From assembly GCA_964597685.1 (NCBI GenBank), contig CAZQZC010000045.1, positions 1 to 18,119 of the forward strand: 18,119 bases of DNA, written 5' to 3'. Of the stretch, positions 7,082-14,384 are shown piece after piece (the stretch's first letter is position 1; each line of letters starts with the position of its first letter). The translations under genes and the position numbers were made by a program. Source of the DNA: JBCBTJ01 sp964597685. GTDB taxonomy: Bacteria; Pseudomonadota; Alphaproteobacteria; Caulobacterales; Hyphomonadaceae. Under the pieces are notes generated by a model. It saw nothing but the letters and a program-made list of their open reading frames with translations. It made no database searches and was not told the origin of the DNA.

Positions 7082-8245
7082 TCAAGCGCCGAATATTCCG
7101 GTTTCCAGTATGTCCCCAATGGTGACGATGATCGCGACGCCGATCAGGAAGACCAGCCCCGCCATCAAACTCGCTTCTTGTACTTTCTCGGGCAGCGCGC
7201 GCCCCGCTATCGCTTCATAGGCGTTAAATACCAGATGCCCCCCATCCAGTATCGGCAGCGGTAGAAGATTGAATAGGCCAATCCCGATCGAAACAAGCGC
7301 GCAGATGCGCAACATCGTCCAAGCCATCGCTGCAACGCGATCGCCTAAGGGCGCATTCTCCGCCCCAAGCGTGCGGTTCACCACGCGGCGCGTCGTGTCT
7401 CCGATGCCCACTGGACCGCTAAGGTTCGATATCGGCTCGCGGCCAGTTAGCATTCGGCCAAGCATCCGACCCGTCATTGCAATCGTATCGCCGGTTTCCT
7501 CAACACCGCCGGCGACGGCCTTGAGGGGGCCATAACGCACCTCGCCAATCTGCGTGACCGCGGGGCGCGCCCGGATCATGCCGACGCGGACAATTTGGCC
7601 CAGGCCATTGTCGACTTCACCGCGCTCGGGCGTCACGGCGACCGTCAACGCGGCGTCATTCCGGCGAACGCCAAAATCGAGCGGAACGCCGGTGTTCATC
7701 CGGATCTTAATGATGAAATCGTTGTAATTCTCGATCGCCTTCCCATCGATCGACTCGACGATGTCGCCCGCCTGCAGCCCAGCCTGGGCCGCGGGTCCGT
7801 CGGGAGAGATCTCGGTCAGGGAGACCCGGTGCAAGTCGCGGCCTTGGGCCATAAGCAACACCGCAAATACAACAATCGCCAGTAGGAAATTGGCAGCCGG
7901 CCCCGCGATCGAGACGACGGAGCGCGCTCCAACGCCAAGGGTCGGATAGGCGGCCCCTATCGGGCCCTGCTCTGTTTGGCCGACATCGCTTGGCAATTGC
8001 GCTTCGCCGACAAACTTCACAAAGCCGCCGATCGGGATCCAATTCACGCGCCAACGTGTTCCGCGGGAATCCGTGCGTTCAAAAATCGGACGCCCAAATC
8101 CAACAGAAAATGATTCCACGGCCGCGCCGAAAAGCCGGCCCGCCCAATAATGGCCGAGCTCGTGCACAATCACGACGACGCCGAGCATAAATATCAGCGA
8201 CGCCAGAAATAGCGGTCCCTGGCTTAAAACGTCCGACAACTCCAC
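7082..8245 (-). CDS. rseP: Site-2 intramembrane metalloprotease RseP/RasP
   Basis: 387 aa. The zinc site HELGH is at 28-32 in the first membrane helix and the third ligand region NLLPLPILDGGH at 326-337 (Asp334) near the C-terminal end. One PDZ domain is visible at about 138-212 (GPAAQAGLQAGDIVESIDG), and SGPVGI precedes the last helices. RseP cuts membrane-bound anti-sigma factors during envelope stress and clears signal peptides. Its place before bamA is conserved and links stress sensing with outer-membrane assembly. The GTG at 8245 is 5 bases after the dxr stop. A TTG two codons later has better Shine-Dalgarno spacing (AGGGGAG), so the exact start is uncertain by two residues. Confidence 0.95.
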   Translation of the reverse strand: MELSDVLSQGPLFLASLIFMLGVVVIVHELGHYWAGRLFGAAVESFSVGFGRPIFERTDSRGTRWRVNWIPIGGFVKFVGEAQLPSDVGQTEQGPIGAAYPTLGVGARSVVSIAGPAANFLLAIVVFAVLLMAQGRDLHRVSLTEISPDGPAAQAGLQAGDIVESIDGKAIENYNDFIIKIRMNTGVPLDFGVRRNDAALTVAVTPERGEVDNGLGQIVRVGMIRARPAVTQIGEVRYGPLKAVAGGVEETGDTIAMTGRMLGRMLTGREPISNLSGPVGIGDTTRRVVNRTLGAENAPLGDRVAAMAWTMLRICALVSIGIGLFNLLPLPILDGGHLVFNAYEAIAGRALPEKVQEASLMAGLVFLIGVAIIVTIGDILETGIFGA

Positions 8246-8250
8246 TCCCC

Positions 8251-9447
8251 TCAGGTCCGCTCGCGCACCCTCTCTAGCAATCTGCGAGCCGTCTTCCGCC
8301 CAACACTGTCGATCTCCGCCACAGCGTTGAGATCAAGCATATCCGCCTCGCCGTAGCCGGAGGAGGCAAATTGCTCCAACGACTCCGCCACGATCCAGCT
8401 TATGTCGAGAAATCCGCATTCGCCTCCGATAAAAGCAGTTACAGCTTCTTCATTAGCGCAATTTAATATGGTCGTTGCAGGTCCCGGCGCATCGAGCGCC
8501 GCCCTGGCCAGGTCGATCGCCGGGAACCGCTCTCGATCGACCGGCTCAAAGGTCAGCTGTCCAATCTCGCTCAGCTCCAAGCGTTTCACGTCGGTGCGCA
8601 CGCGATCGGGATACATCAGCGCGTGGGCGATTGGCGTCTTCATGTCAGGCCAGCCGAGCTGGGCGATAACCGACGCGTCCACATAATGGGCCATTCCGTG
8701 GATGATCGATTGCGGATGCACGAGGACGTCGATCCGCTCCTGAGGCATGTCGAAGAGAATAGCCGCTTCAATGAATTCGAGCGCTTTGTTCATCAGCGAC
8801 GCACTGTCGATGGAATTCTTGATCCCCATGTCCCAAATCGGATGCGCACGCGCTTTTTCCGGCGTTGCGGACGCCATGTCTTCGCGGCTGGACGTTCGAA
8901 ATGGTCCGCCGGACGCCGTGATGGTCAATCGCTCGACACGGTCTTTTTGTTGGAGCGCTTGGAAGATAGCGTTGTGCTCGGAATCCACGGGGAGAACCGC
9001 CGCACCGCCGCGCTGCGCCTCCGACAGGATAAGCGGGCCGGCGCACTCAATGCTCTCCTTGTTCGCGAGCGCGACGTCGTTTCCGTATCGCACCGCCGCC
9101 AATGTCGACGAAAGTCCAGCAGCGCCGACGATCGCGCCAAGGACTCGGTGCACCGGTCGTGTGGCGGCCTCGTCGACCGCCGCCCGCCCGCCGGCGGCGA
9201 GAATGCCGGTCCCATCCAGTCTGTCTTTGAGTTCGGCGAGCTTGGTCTCGTCTGAGATCACCGCGATCTTGGCGTGAAACGCCCTCGCCTGCTCCGCCAG
9301 GAGTTCAACGTCCCGTCCGGCGCACAAAGCCTCAACTGCGAAAACGGGCGTCTCCGAAACGGCGTTCGCATGTTCGATAACGCCCAGGGCCGAGCAGCCG
9401 ATGGAACCGGTCGAGCCCATGATTGAAATTCGGCGTGGATCGCTCAT
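8251..9447 (-). CDS. dxr: 1-deoxy-D-xylulose 5-phosphate reductoisomerase
   Basis: 398 aa. Converts 1-deoxy-D-xylulose 5-phosphate to 2-C-methyl-D-erythritol 4-phosphate with NADPH, the committed step of the MEP isoprenoid pathway. Seen motifs: the NADPH loop MGSTGSIG (10-17), LANKES (127-132), the metal ligands in VDSEHN (Asp155, Glu157) and NKALEFIEA (Glu224), ASGGPF (178-183), the active-site flap segment HPQSIIHGM (244-252) and PDMKTPIAH (267-275). The ATG at 9447 forms an ATGA overlap with cdsA and has GGAGG 6 bases upstream, so the longer open frame to 9483 is not used. Its isoprenoid product feeds the polyprenyl carrier made with UppS in the same run. Confidence 0.97.
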   Translation of the reverse strand: MSDPRRISIMGSTGSIGCSALGVIEHANAVSETPVFAVEALCAGRDVELLAEQARAFHAKIAVISDETKLAELKDRLDGTGILAAGGRAAVDEAATRPVHRVLGAIVGAAGLSSTLAAVRYGNDVALANKESIECAGPLILSEAQRGGAAVLPVDSEHNAIFQALQQKDRVERLTITASGGPFRTSSREDMASATPEKARAHPIWDMGIKNSIDSASLMNKALEFIEAAILFDMPQERIDVLVHPQSIIHGMAHYVDASVIAQLGWPDMKTPIAHALMYPDRVRTDVKRLELSEIGQLTFEPVDRERFPAIDLARAALDAPGPATTILNCANEEAVTAFIGGECGFLDISWIVAESLEQFASSGYGEADMLDLNAVAEIDSVGRKTARRLLERVRERT

Positions 9448-10262
9448 GCGCCGCCTCCAAGCGATGCCGAAGCGGACGGCCAAATCGAGAGCAGCGCGAT
9501 CGCAGCGACGCAGGCGGCGCCCAAGCCGTCGACTCGGTCGAGCACGCCCCCATGGCCGGGGACCAGCCCGCTTGCGTCCTTCACGCCGTAACGGCGTTTA
9601 ATTTGAGATTCGAACATATCTCCCCCTTGCGCCGCAAGCGTGATGAAAAAGCCCCATAGCGTCCAAGCAGGAATGGAAGCGTTGATCAATGCCGCAAAGG
9701 CGGCTCCGGCTGCGATTGCCGCGAGCGCGCCGCCCGCTGCGCCGCTCCATGTTTTGTTCGGGCTGTCTTGTGGGGCGATCAGAGGACCGCCAAGCGCGCG
9801 GCCCGCGAAGTAGGCTCCCGAATCCGAAGCCCAAACGATCAACATTGATCCCAACGCAAGCGCCCACCCCTCGCCCGGCCAAGCGCGCAAGGCCTGCAAG
9901 GCCAGCGGCATGCCGGCGGTGTACACAATCCCAAAGGCCGCCGCGCCCCGCCGCTCTGAGCCACGCGCCGCAAGCGCGCCAATCACAGCCGCGCCTGCGA
10001 GGGCGTAAGCCGAGTATTGAGGCGTGACGGGGTAGACCGCATTGATCAGCGCCGAGAAGACGATCGCGGCCATGACGACGCCGCCTTGCGTCATACGGCC
10101 CCATTCGAACGCCATGGCGGCGCCGACGATCGCCGCGCCGACAGCCAAAGCCCATCCGCCGGTCCAAACCGCATAGAGGCCAAACGGAATGAGAACGGCG
10201 GCGGACGCGACCCGCAACGCCAATTCACGACGGCGGGAGAGTGTCTCGCCCTGAGGGGACAT
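9444..10262 (-). CDS. cdsA: Phosphatidate cytidylyltransferase CdsA
   Basis: 272 aa, hydrophobic with about seven or eight membrane segments. It makes CDP-diacylglycerol from CTP and phosphatidic acid, the branch point of phospholipid synthesis. The CDS signature is complete at about 219-245: S-x-x-KRR-YGVKD, then LVPGHGG and LDRVD (Lys222, Lys228-Asp229, His237, Asp242, Asp245). The ATG at 10262 is two bases after the uppS stop, with a short AGG upstream. The stop overlaps the dxr start as ATGA. Nothing unusual in sequence; Ala-rich helices reflect the base composition. Confidence 0.95.
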   Translation of the reverse strand: MSPQGETLSRRRELALRVASAAVLIPFGLYAVWTGGWALAVGAAIVGAAMAFEWGRMTQGGVVMAAIVFSALINAVYPVTPQYSAYALAGAAVIGALAARGSERRGAAAFGIVYTAGMPLALQALRAWPGEGWALALGSMLIVWASDSGAYFAGRALGGPLIAPQDSPNKTWSGAAGGALAAIAAGAAFAALINASIPAWTLWGFFITLAAQGGDMFESQIKRRYGVKDASGLVPGHGGVLDRVDGLGAACVAAIALLSIWPSASASLGGGA

Positions 10263-10264
10263 GA

Positions 10265-11032
10265 TTAGCCTGGCCCGCCGTCGACGGCGCCGAACCGGCG
10301 TTCGCGACCTTGGTAGAGCTCAATCGCATCCTCCAAGTGACGGCGCCGAAAGTCGGGCCAGAGGACGTCCAGAAACACGTATTCTGCGTAAGCGGCTTGC
10401 CAGAGCAGAAAATTGCTAACGCGGCACTCGCCGCTTGTACGGATGACAAGGTCGGGATCCGGGACGCCGCGCGTATCGAGAAAACCTTCAAAGACCTGTT
10501 CGGTGAGCCCCTCTGCGGTCAGCGCTCCGTCCATGATCGCTTCAGCCGCCAAGCGCGCTGCGCGAACGATCTCTTCGCGTGATCCGTAATTGAAGGCAAT
10601 TGTCAGGTGAAACCGATCATTCTGTTCGGTTTGTCGCTCGGCGCGCTGGATCAAATCCGAGATGTCTTCAGGCAGCCCGTCTCGCGCGCCGATGACGCGA
10701 ACGCGCACGCCTTCCCGCGTCAAACGCTCCAGATCGCGCTTCACATAGGACCTCAGGAGGCCGAATAGAGCGTTCACCTCTGAGATGGGCCGACGCCAAT
10801 TTTCCGTGGAAAACGAATAAACGGTCAAATACCGAACGCCGAGGTCGGTGGAAGATTCGACCGTGTTCCGCAGAGCCTCCACCCCACGTTCGTGACCAGC
10901 TGCGCGCGGCAAACCACGGGACGTGGCCCACCGGCCATTGCCATCCATGATGATCGCAACATGCTCGGGAATCGACCCTGCGCCGCCCTCACCGCGGGCG
11001 GCGGGCCCGGCGAGGGACGCTGGCGCTGTCAA
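10265..11032 (-). CDS. uppS: Isoprenyl transferase (undecaprenyl diphosphate synthase)
   Basis: 255 aa, cis-prenyltransferase family. It extends farnesyl diphosphate with isopentenyl diphosphate to undecaprenyl diphosphate, the lipid carrier for peptidoglycan and O-antigen. The signature MDGNGRWA (29-36) includes the catalytic Asp30. YSFSTENWRRP (72-82), FNYGSREEI (147-155) and RTSGECRVSNFLLWQ (198-212) are the other conserved regions. A Cys sits where Gln or His is commoner in the RTSGE block. The start appears to be TTG at 11032, in a TTGA overlap with the frr stop; no in-frame ATG lies before the catalytic motif. The exact start is the main doubt. Confidence 0.95.
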   Translation of the reverse strand: MTAPASLAGPAARGEGGAGSIPEHVAIIMDGNGRWATSRGLPRAAGHERGVEALRNTVESSTDLGVRYLTVYSFSTENWRRPISEVNALFGLLRSYVKRDLERLTREGVRVRVIGARDGLPEDISDLIQRAERQTEQNDRFHLTIAFNYGSREEIVRAARLAAEAIMDGALTAEGLTEQVFEGFLDTRGVPDPDLVIRTSGECRVSNFLLWQAAYAEYVFLDVLWPDFRRRHLEDAIELYQGRERRFGAVDGGPG

Positions 11033-11583
11033 ACCTGCATGATCTCCGCTTGTTTGGTCTTCAGGGCGTCGTCGATCTTGGTGATGTACTCATCCGTCAG
11101 CTTCTGGACGTCGGCTTCAAAGGCCTTCTGCTCGTCTTGGCTGATCTCTCCGTCCTTTTCCATCTTTTTGAGAGCGTCCATACCGTCGCGCCGGACGTTG
11201 CGAACGGCGATTCGACCGTCTTCGGCGTACTTGCCGGCGACCTTGGCGAGCTCGGCGCGGCGTTCCTCGTTCAGGGGCGGAATCGGAATGCGTAAGTTCT
11301 GGCCATCGACAACTGGGTTCAAACCTAATCCAGAGTCGCGGATGGCTTTATCAGCTGCGCCGACATTCGCCTTGTCCCAGATGTTCACGGTGATCATGCG
11401 CGGCTCCGGTACGGAAACCGACCCGACCTGATTAAGCGGGGTGGCCGCGCCATAGGCTGAAACAGTCACACCGTCTAACAAATGCACCGAGGCCCGTCCC
11501 GTCCTCAATCCCGCAAATTCGGAAGACAACGCACTGATCGCGCCTTCCATGCGCCGTTTAAGATCTTTTTCGTCGTAACTCAT
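11029..11583 (-). CDS. frr: Ribosome recycling factor
   Basis: 184 aa, matching the usual 185. With EF-G it splits the post-termination ribosome. The N-terminal three-helix bundle part (DLKRRMEGAISAL, FAGLRTGRAS), the small domain (residues about 25-100, with VPEPRMITV and NIWDK) and the C-terminal helices (RRAELAKVAGKYAEDGRIAVRN read in two parts) fit RRF throughout. I start at the ATG at 11583, which has GAAGG 8 bases upstream. A GTG at 11598 overlapping the pyrH stop (GTGA) would add five residues and is possible. The pyrH-frr order is conserved in bacteria. Confidence 0.96.
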   Translation of the reverse strand: MSYDEKDLKRRMEGAISALSSEFAGLRTGRASVHLLDGVTVSAYGAATPLNQVGSVSVPEPRMITVNIWDKANVGAADKAIRDSGLGLNPVVDGQNLRIPIPPLNEERRAELAKVAGKYAEDGRIAVRNVRRDGMDALKKMEKDGEISQDEQKAFEADVQKLTDEYITKIDDALKTKQAEIMQV

Positions 11584-11594
11584 CACACTCACCT

Positions 11595-12335
11595 TCACTG
11601 ATCAGAGATCACGGTGCAAACGCCGCGCCCATGCAGGACGTCCATCAAGGCTCCCTTGGTGCTCAAGGAAAAGACCACAATTGGTATGCTGCTGTCACGC
11701 ATTAGGCTGACGGCTGAGGCGTCCATCACTCTAAGATTGTCGGCGAGAACCTGTTGGTAGCCGAGCTGGTCATAGCGCGTGGCCGTGGAATCGACCTTTG
11801 GATCGGCGGAATAGACCCCGTCGACCTGCGTTCCCTTGAACATTGCATCGCACCCCATCTCCGCCGCGCGCAACGCCGCGGCGGTGTCGGTGGTGAAGAA
11901 GGGGTTGCCCGTGCCCGCGGCGAATATGACGATCCGGCCCTTTTCCATATGGCGGATGGCGCGTCGACGGATATAGGGCTCGCAGACCGTCTCCATTCGG
12001 ATCGCCGATTGAACACGCGTTTCCACGCCGATTTGCTCAAGCGCCCCCTGCATGGCCAGCGCGTTCATGACGGTCGCCAGCATGCCCATGCTGTCGGCTT
12101 GCGCGCGGTCCATGCCTTGGGCGGCGCCCGACAGGCCGCGGAAAATATTGCCGCCGCCGATCACCAGGCAGAGTTCTGCGCCAGCTTCCCGAGCCCTCGC
12201 GATTTCTTCCGCAAAGCCCAGGCACGTCGCCATGTCTATCCCGTAATCCTGAGACCCCATAAGGGCCTCGCCGGATAGTTTCAAAAGCACGCGCTTGTAT
12301 GCCAGCCCTGAACTTGGGCTTGTCGCCGTATCCAT
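11595..12335 (-). CDS. pyrH: UMP kinase PyrH
   Basis: 246 aa, amino-acid kinase fold. It phosphorylates UMP to UDP. Motifs: KLSGEAL (19-25), IGGGNIFRG (59-67), DSMGMLATVMN (81-91), GTGNPFFTTD (141-150) and KGTQVDGVYSADP (168-180; the fourth position is usually Lys). The ATG at 12335 is preferred over the frame's extension to 12398, which would begin inside a stem-loop and add 21 non-family residues. A 90-base gap separates it from tsf, the largest gap inside the rpsB-lpxB run, so pyrH may be expressed at a different level from rpsB-tsf. UMP supply also links to UDP-sugar substrates used by LpxA. Confidence 0.96.
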   Translation of the reverse strand: MDTATSPSSGLAYKRVLLKLSGEALMGSQDYGIDMATCLGFAEEIARAREAGAELCLVIGGGNIFRGLSGAAQGMDRAQADSMGMLATVMNALAMQGALEQIGVETRVQSAIRMETVCEPYIRRRAIRHMEKGRIVIFAAGTGNPFFTTDTAAALRAAEMGCDAMFKGTQVDGVYSADPKVDSTATRYDQLGYQQVLADNLRVMDASAVSLMRDSSIPIVVFSLSTKGALMDVLHGRGVCTVISDQ

Positions 12336-12382
12336 GGTGTGTCCGCCGAACCGATCAATTCGGACAAACGCACTAAGGGATT

Positions 12383-12412
12383 CCCGCTTCCCTGTCATGG
12401 CCGGGAAGCGGG
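12383..12412 (-). other. Stem-loop in the tsf-pyrH gap
   Basis: CCCGCTTCCC (12383-12392) and GGGAAGCGGG (12403-12412) are a perfect 10-bp inverted repeat around a 10-base loop. In transcription direction it follows tsf by about 13 bases. The bases after it (AATCCCTTAG) hold no T run, so this is not a standard intrinsic terminator. It could be an RNA-stability or processing element at the 3' end of an rpsB-tsf message, or a partial attenuator. Structure is certain at sequence level; role is inference. The rest of the gap, nearer pyrH, shows nothing recognisable. Confidence 0.7.
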
Positions 12413-12425
12413 TGGAGATGAAAAA

Positions 12426-13361
12426 TCAGCCGCCTTTCGTCGCCGCAGCGACCTCGGCGGCAAAGTCAGTGTCGTCTTTTTCGACGCCTTCGCCCAGCGT
12501 GAAGCGCGCAAACGCCTTCAACGTGATCTCGGCGCCGGCGTCCTTGCCCGCGCTCTCGATGAACTGGGAGACCGTTTGATCGGGGTTCATGACGAAGGCT
12601 TGCTCAAGGAGCACGACCTCTTTGTAGAACTTGTTCAGCCGACCGACGATCATCTTCTCAATGACGTTGTCCGGCTTGCCAGATTCCCGCGCCTGTTCTG
12701 TCAGCACGTTCTTCTCGCGTTCGACCAATTCGGGGTCCAGGTCCTCGACCCGCGCTGATGCAGGCGCGGTCGCCGCCACGTGCATCGCCACTTTGCGGCC
12801 AACTTCGTCCAGCGTTTCGCGCGCCGCGGCCGATTCTAGCGCCACCAAAACGCCGATCTTGCCGAGCCCAGGCGCCGCGGCGTTGTGAACATATGCGGCG
12901 ACAGCCCCTTCAGCCACCGAAAGCTTGGTTGTTCGGCGCAGGGTCATGTTCTCGCCGACCGTCGCGATGAGGCGGGTGATCATGTCGGAGGTCGCCCCAT
13001 CGCCGTCAGGCGCGGGCGCGTTCTGCAAGGCCTCTAGCGTGCCGTCCGTGGTCAAAGCGACCTTCGCGATGTCCGTCAGTGCGGATTGGAACCCTTCGTT
13101 CCGCGCAACGAAGTCCGTCTCCGCGTTCAGCTCAACAAGGGCGCCCGTCTTGCCGTCGTCGGACACCATGGCGGCGACGAGGCCGTCTGCCGCCGCGCGG
13201 TCAGACTTCTTCGCGGCTTTGGAAAGGCCCTTCGCGCGGAGCCAGTCCATTGCGGCTTGTAGATCGCCCTCGGTTTCAACGAGCGCTTTCTTCGCGTCCA
13301 TCATACCGGCGCCGCTGCGTTCGCGGAGGCTCTTGACGAGGGTCGCTGTAATTTCGGCCAT
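12426..13361 (-). CDS. tsf: Translation elongation factor Ts
   Basis: 311 aa, a little longer than E. coli EF-Ts (283). Exchanges GDP for GTP on EF-Tu. The N-terminal UBA-like domain is plain (LVKSLRERSGAGMMDAKKAL, residues 8-27), followed by the signature NAETDFVARN (79-88) whose TDFV contacts EF-Tu. Two core subdomains follow, with AYVHN (about 155) and the helix-turn segment VIEKMIVGRLNKFY (about 233-246) that corresponds to the dimer or coiled-coil motif area. ATG at 13361 lies 47 bases after rpsB, with AGGA about 10 bases before it. The rpsB-tsf pairing is near universal in bacteria. Confidence 0.97.
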   Translation of the reverse strand: MAEITATLVKSLRERSGAGMMDAKKALVETEGDLQAAMDWLRAKGLSKAAKKSDRAAADGLVAAMVSDDGKTGALVELNAETDFVARNEGFQSALTDIAKVALTTDGTLEALQNAPAPDGDGATSDMITRLIATVGENMTLRRTTKLSVAEGAVAAYVHNAAAPGLGKIGVLVALESAAARETLDEVGRKVAMHVAATAPASARVEDLDPELVEREKNVLTEQARESGKPDNVIEKMIVGRLNKFYKEVVLLEQAFVMNPDQTVSQFIESAGKDAGAEITLKAFARFTLGEGVEKDDTDFAAEVAAATKGG

Positions 13362-13408
13362 GACTCACGGGTCCTGTCTCAAGGGTTGGGGAGGAAATGT
13401 CCAGGCGT

Positions 13409-14251
13409 TCAGGAGGCGGGCGCGGCTTCCTCGCCTGTATCTTCGGTGGCGCCTTCTTCGGTTGGCTCGTCTGCGTCGTCGGCGTCGGCGACGGCCAGAT
13501 CAAGCAGCGCGGCGTCGTCTATGTCGGACGCGTCCCCAAGGTCGATCCCGAGGTCGGCGGTCGATTCCGCCAACCCGTCGAGCACCGCATCGGCGACGAG
13601 GTTGCAATAGAGCGAGATGGCCCGCGTCGCATCATCATTGCCCGGAAACGGGTAGTCGATATCGTCCGGGTCGCAATTGGTGTCGACAACAGCGACCACA
13701 GGAATTCCAAGCTTCTTAGCTTCTTTGACGGCAATCGATTCCTTGTTGGTGTCGATCACGAACATCAGACTTGGCAGCCCGCCCATATTGGCGATGCCGC
13801 CCAGGGCGCGCTCCAGCTTTTCACGCTCCCGCTCAAGATTGAGCAATTCCTTCTTGGTCAAACCGGAATTGACCGTGTCGGCGAGTATATCGTCGAGATC
13901 GCGGAGGCGCTTGATCGAATTTGAAACGGTCGTCCAATTCGTGAGGGTCCCGCCAAGCCAGCGATGGTTCATATAGTATTGCGCGCAACGCTGCGCGGCG
14001 TCGGCGACCGGCTCAGACGCTTGACGCTTCGTTCCAACGAACAGAACGCGCCCGCCCTTCGCCACCGTGTCGCGCACTTTGACCAAGGCTTGGTGCAGCA
14101 ACGGAACGGTCTTGGACAGATCCATAATATGGATCTGGCTGCGCTCTCCGTAGATGTAGTGCTTCATCTTCGGGTTCCAGCGGTGCGCCTGGTGGCCGAA
14201 GTGGACGCCCGCTTCAAGCAGCTGACGCATAGTGAATTCTGGCAACGCCAT
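13409..14251 (-). CDS. rpsB: 30S ribosomal protein S2 with acidic C-terminal tail
   Basis: 280 aa from the ATG at 14251. The core (about 1-228) carries LLEAGVHFGHQAHRWNPKM (11-29), IYGERSQIHIMDL (33-45), FVGTKRQA (71-78) and HRWLGGTLTNW (96-106). S2 joins the 30S subunit late and bridges to S1. GGAG lies 8 bases upstream; the frame's extension to 14413 would run into dnaE and has no S2 similarity. From about residue 229 there is a tail of roughly 50 residues with about 18 Asp/Glu and no Lys or Arg. E. coli S2 (241 aa) has only a short tail. A longer tail is seen in many alphaproteobacteria, though how usual this acidity is I cannot say. Confidence 0.97.
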   Translation of the reverse strand: MALPEFTMRQLLEAGVHFGHQAHRWNPKMKHYIYGERSQIHIMDLSKTVPLLHQALVKVRDTVAKGGRVLFVGTKRQASEPVADAAQRCAQYYMNHRWLGGTLTNWTTVSNSIKRLRDLDDILADTVNSGLTKKELLNLEREREKLERALGGIANMGGLPSLMFVIDTNKESIAVKEAKKLGIPVVAVVDTNCDPDDIDYPFPGNDDATRAISLYCNLVADAVLDGLAESTADLGIDLGDASDIDDAALLDLAVADADDADEPTEEGATEDTGEEAAPAS

Positions 14252-14257
14252 CGTTTT

Positions 14258-14330
14258 GTCTCCATCCGGTTCATCGCTGCGGGCGGCGACCGCGCTCCAC
14301 CATGGAGACCGGCACCGGATGCGCCCGCAG
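14258..14330 (-). promoter_or_regulatory. Structured rpsB mRNA leader, possible S2 autoregulatory site
   Basis: Three perfect 8-bp pairings compete in the leader. CTGCGGGC (14330-14323) pairs with GCCCGCAG (14284-14277). GTCTCCAT (14309-14302) pairs with ATGGAGAC (14265-14258), which contains the rpsB Shine-Dalgarno. CATCCGGT (14321-14314) pairs with ACCGGATG (14270-14263), just upstream of and overlapping it. The first pairing crosses the other two, so they are either alternatives or a pseudoknot. In E. coli S2 represses rpsB-tsf through its leader; extending this here is inference. Confidence 0.45.
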
Positions 14331-14345
14331 ATCGGGATGCGGCGG

Positions 14346-14373
14346 CTTATACAGTTTTTGCCGCGCCTCGCAA
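14346..14373 (-). promoter_or_regulatory. Candidate housekeeping-sigma promoter for rpsB and the downstream run
   Basis: On the minus strand TTGCGA (14373-14368) and TATAAG (14351-14346) are separated by 16 bases, close to the sigma-70 consensus. Transcription would begin near 14339, giving a leader of about 88 bases before the rpsB ATG. It lies in the 133-base dnaE-rpsB gap, the longest gene-free stretch in the window, exactly where a ribosomal operon promoter is expected. A 6-bp hairpin (CGCGCC/GGCGCG, 14362-14367 and 14376-14381) overlaps the -35 region and has no T run after it. Confidence 0.5.
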
Positions 14374-14384
14374 CCGGCGCGACA

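Noticed and set aside
7054..7119. 22-residue upstream extension of bamA
   Set aside because: It overlaps rseP and would place residues ahead of a clean signal peptide that begins at 7053.
14362..14381. CGCGCC/GGCGCG hairpin after dnaE as a terminator
   Set aside because: The stem is only 6 bp and is followed in the transcription direction by an A run, not T; it is more likely incidental or part of the promoter region.
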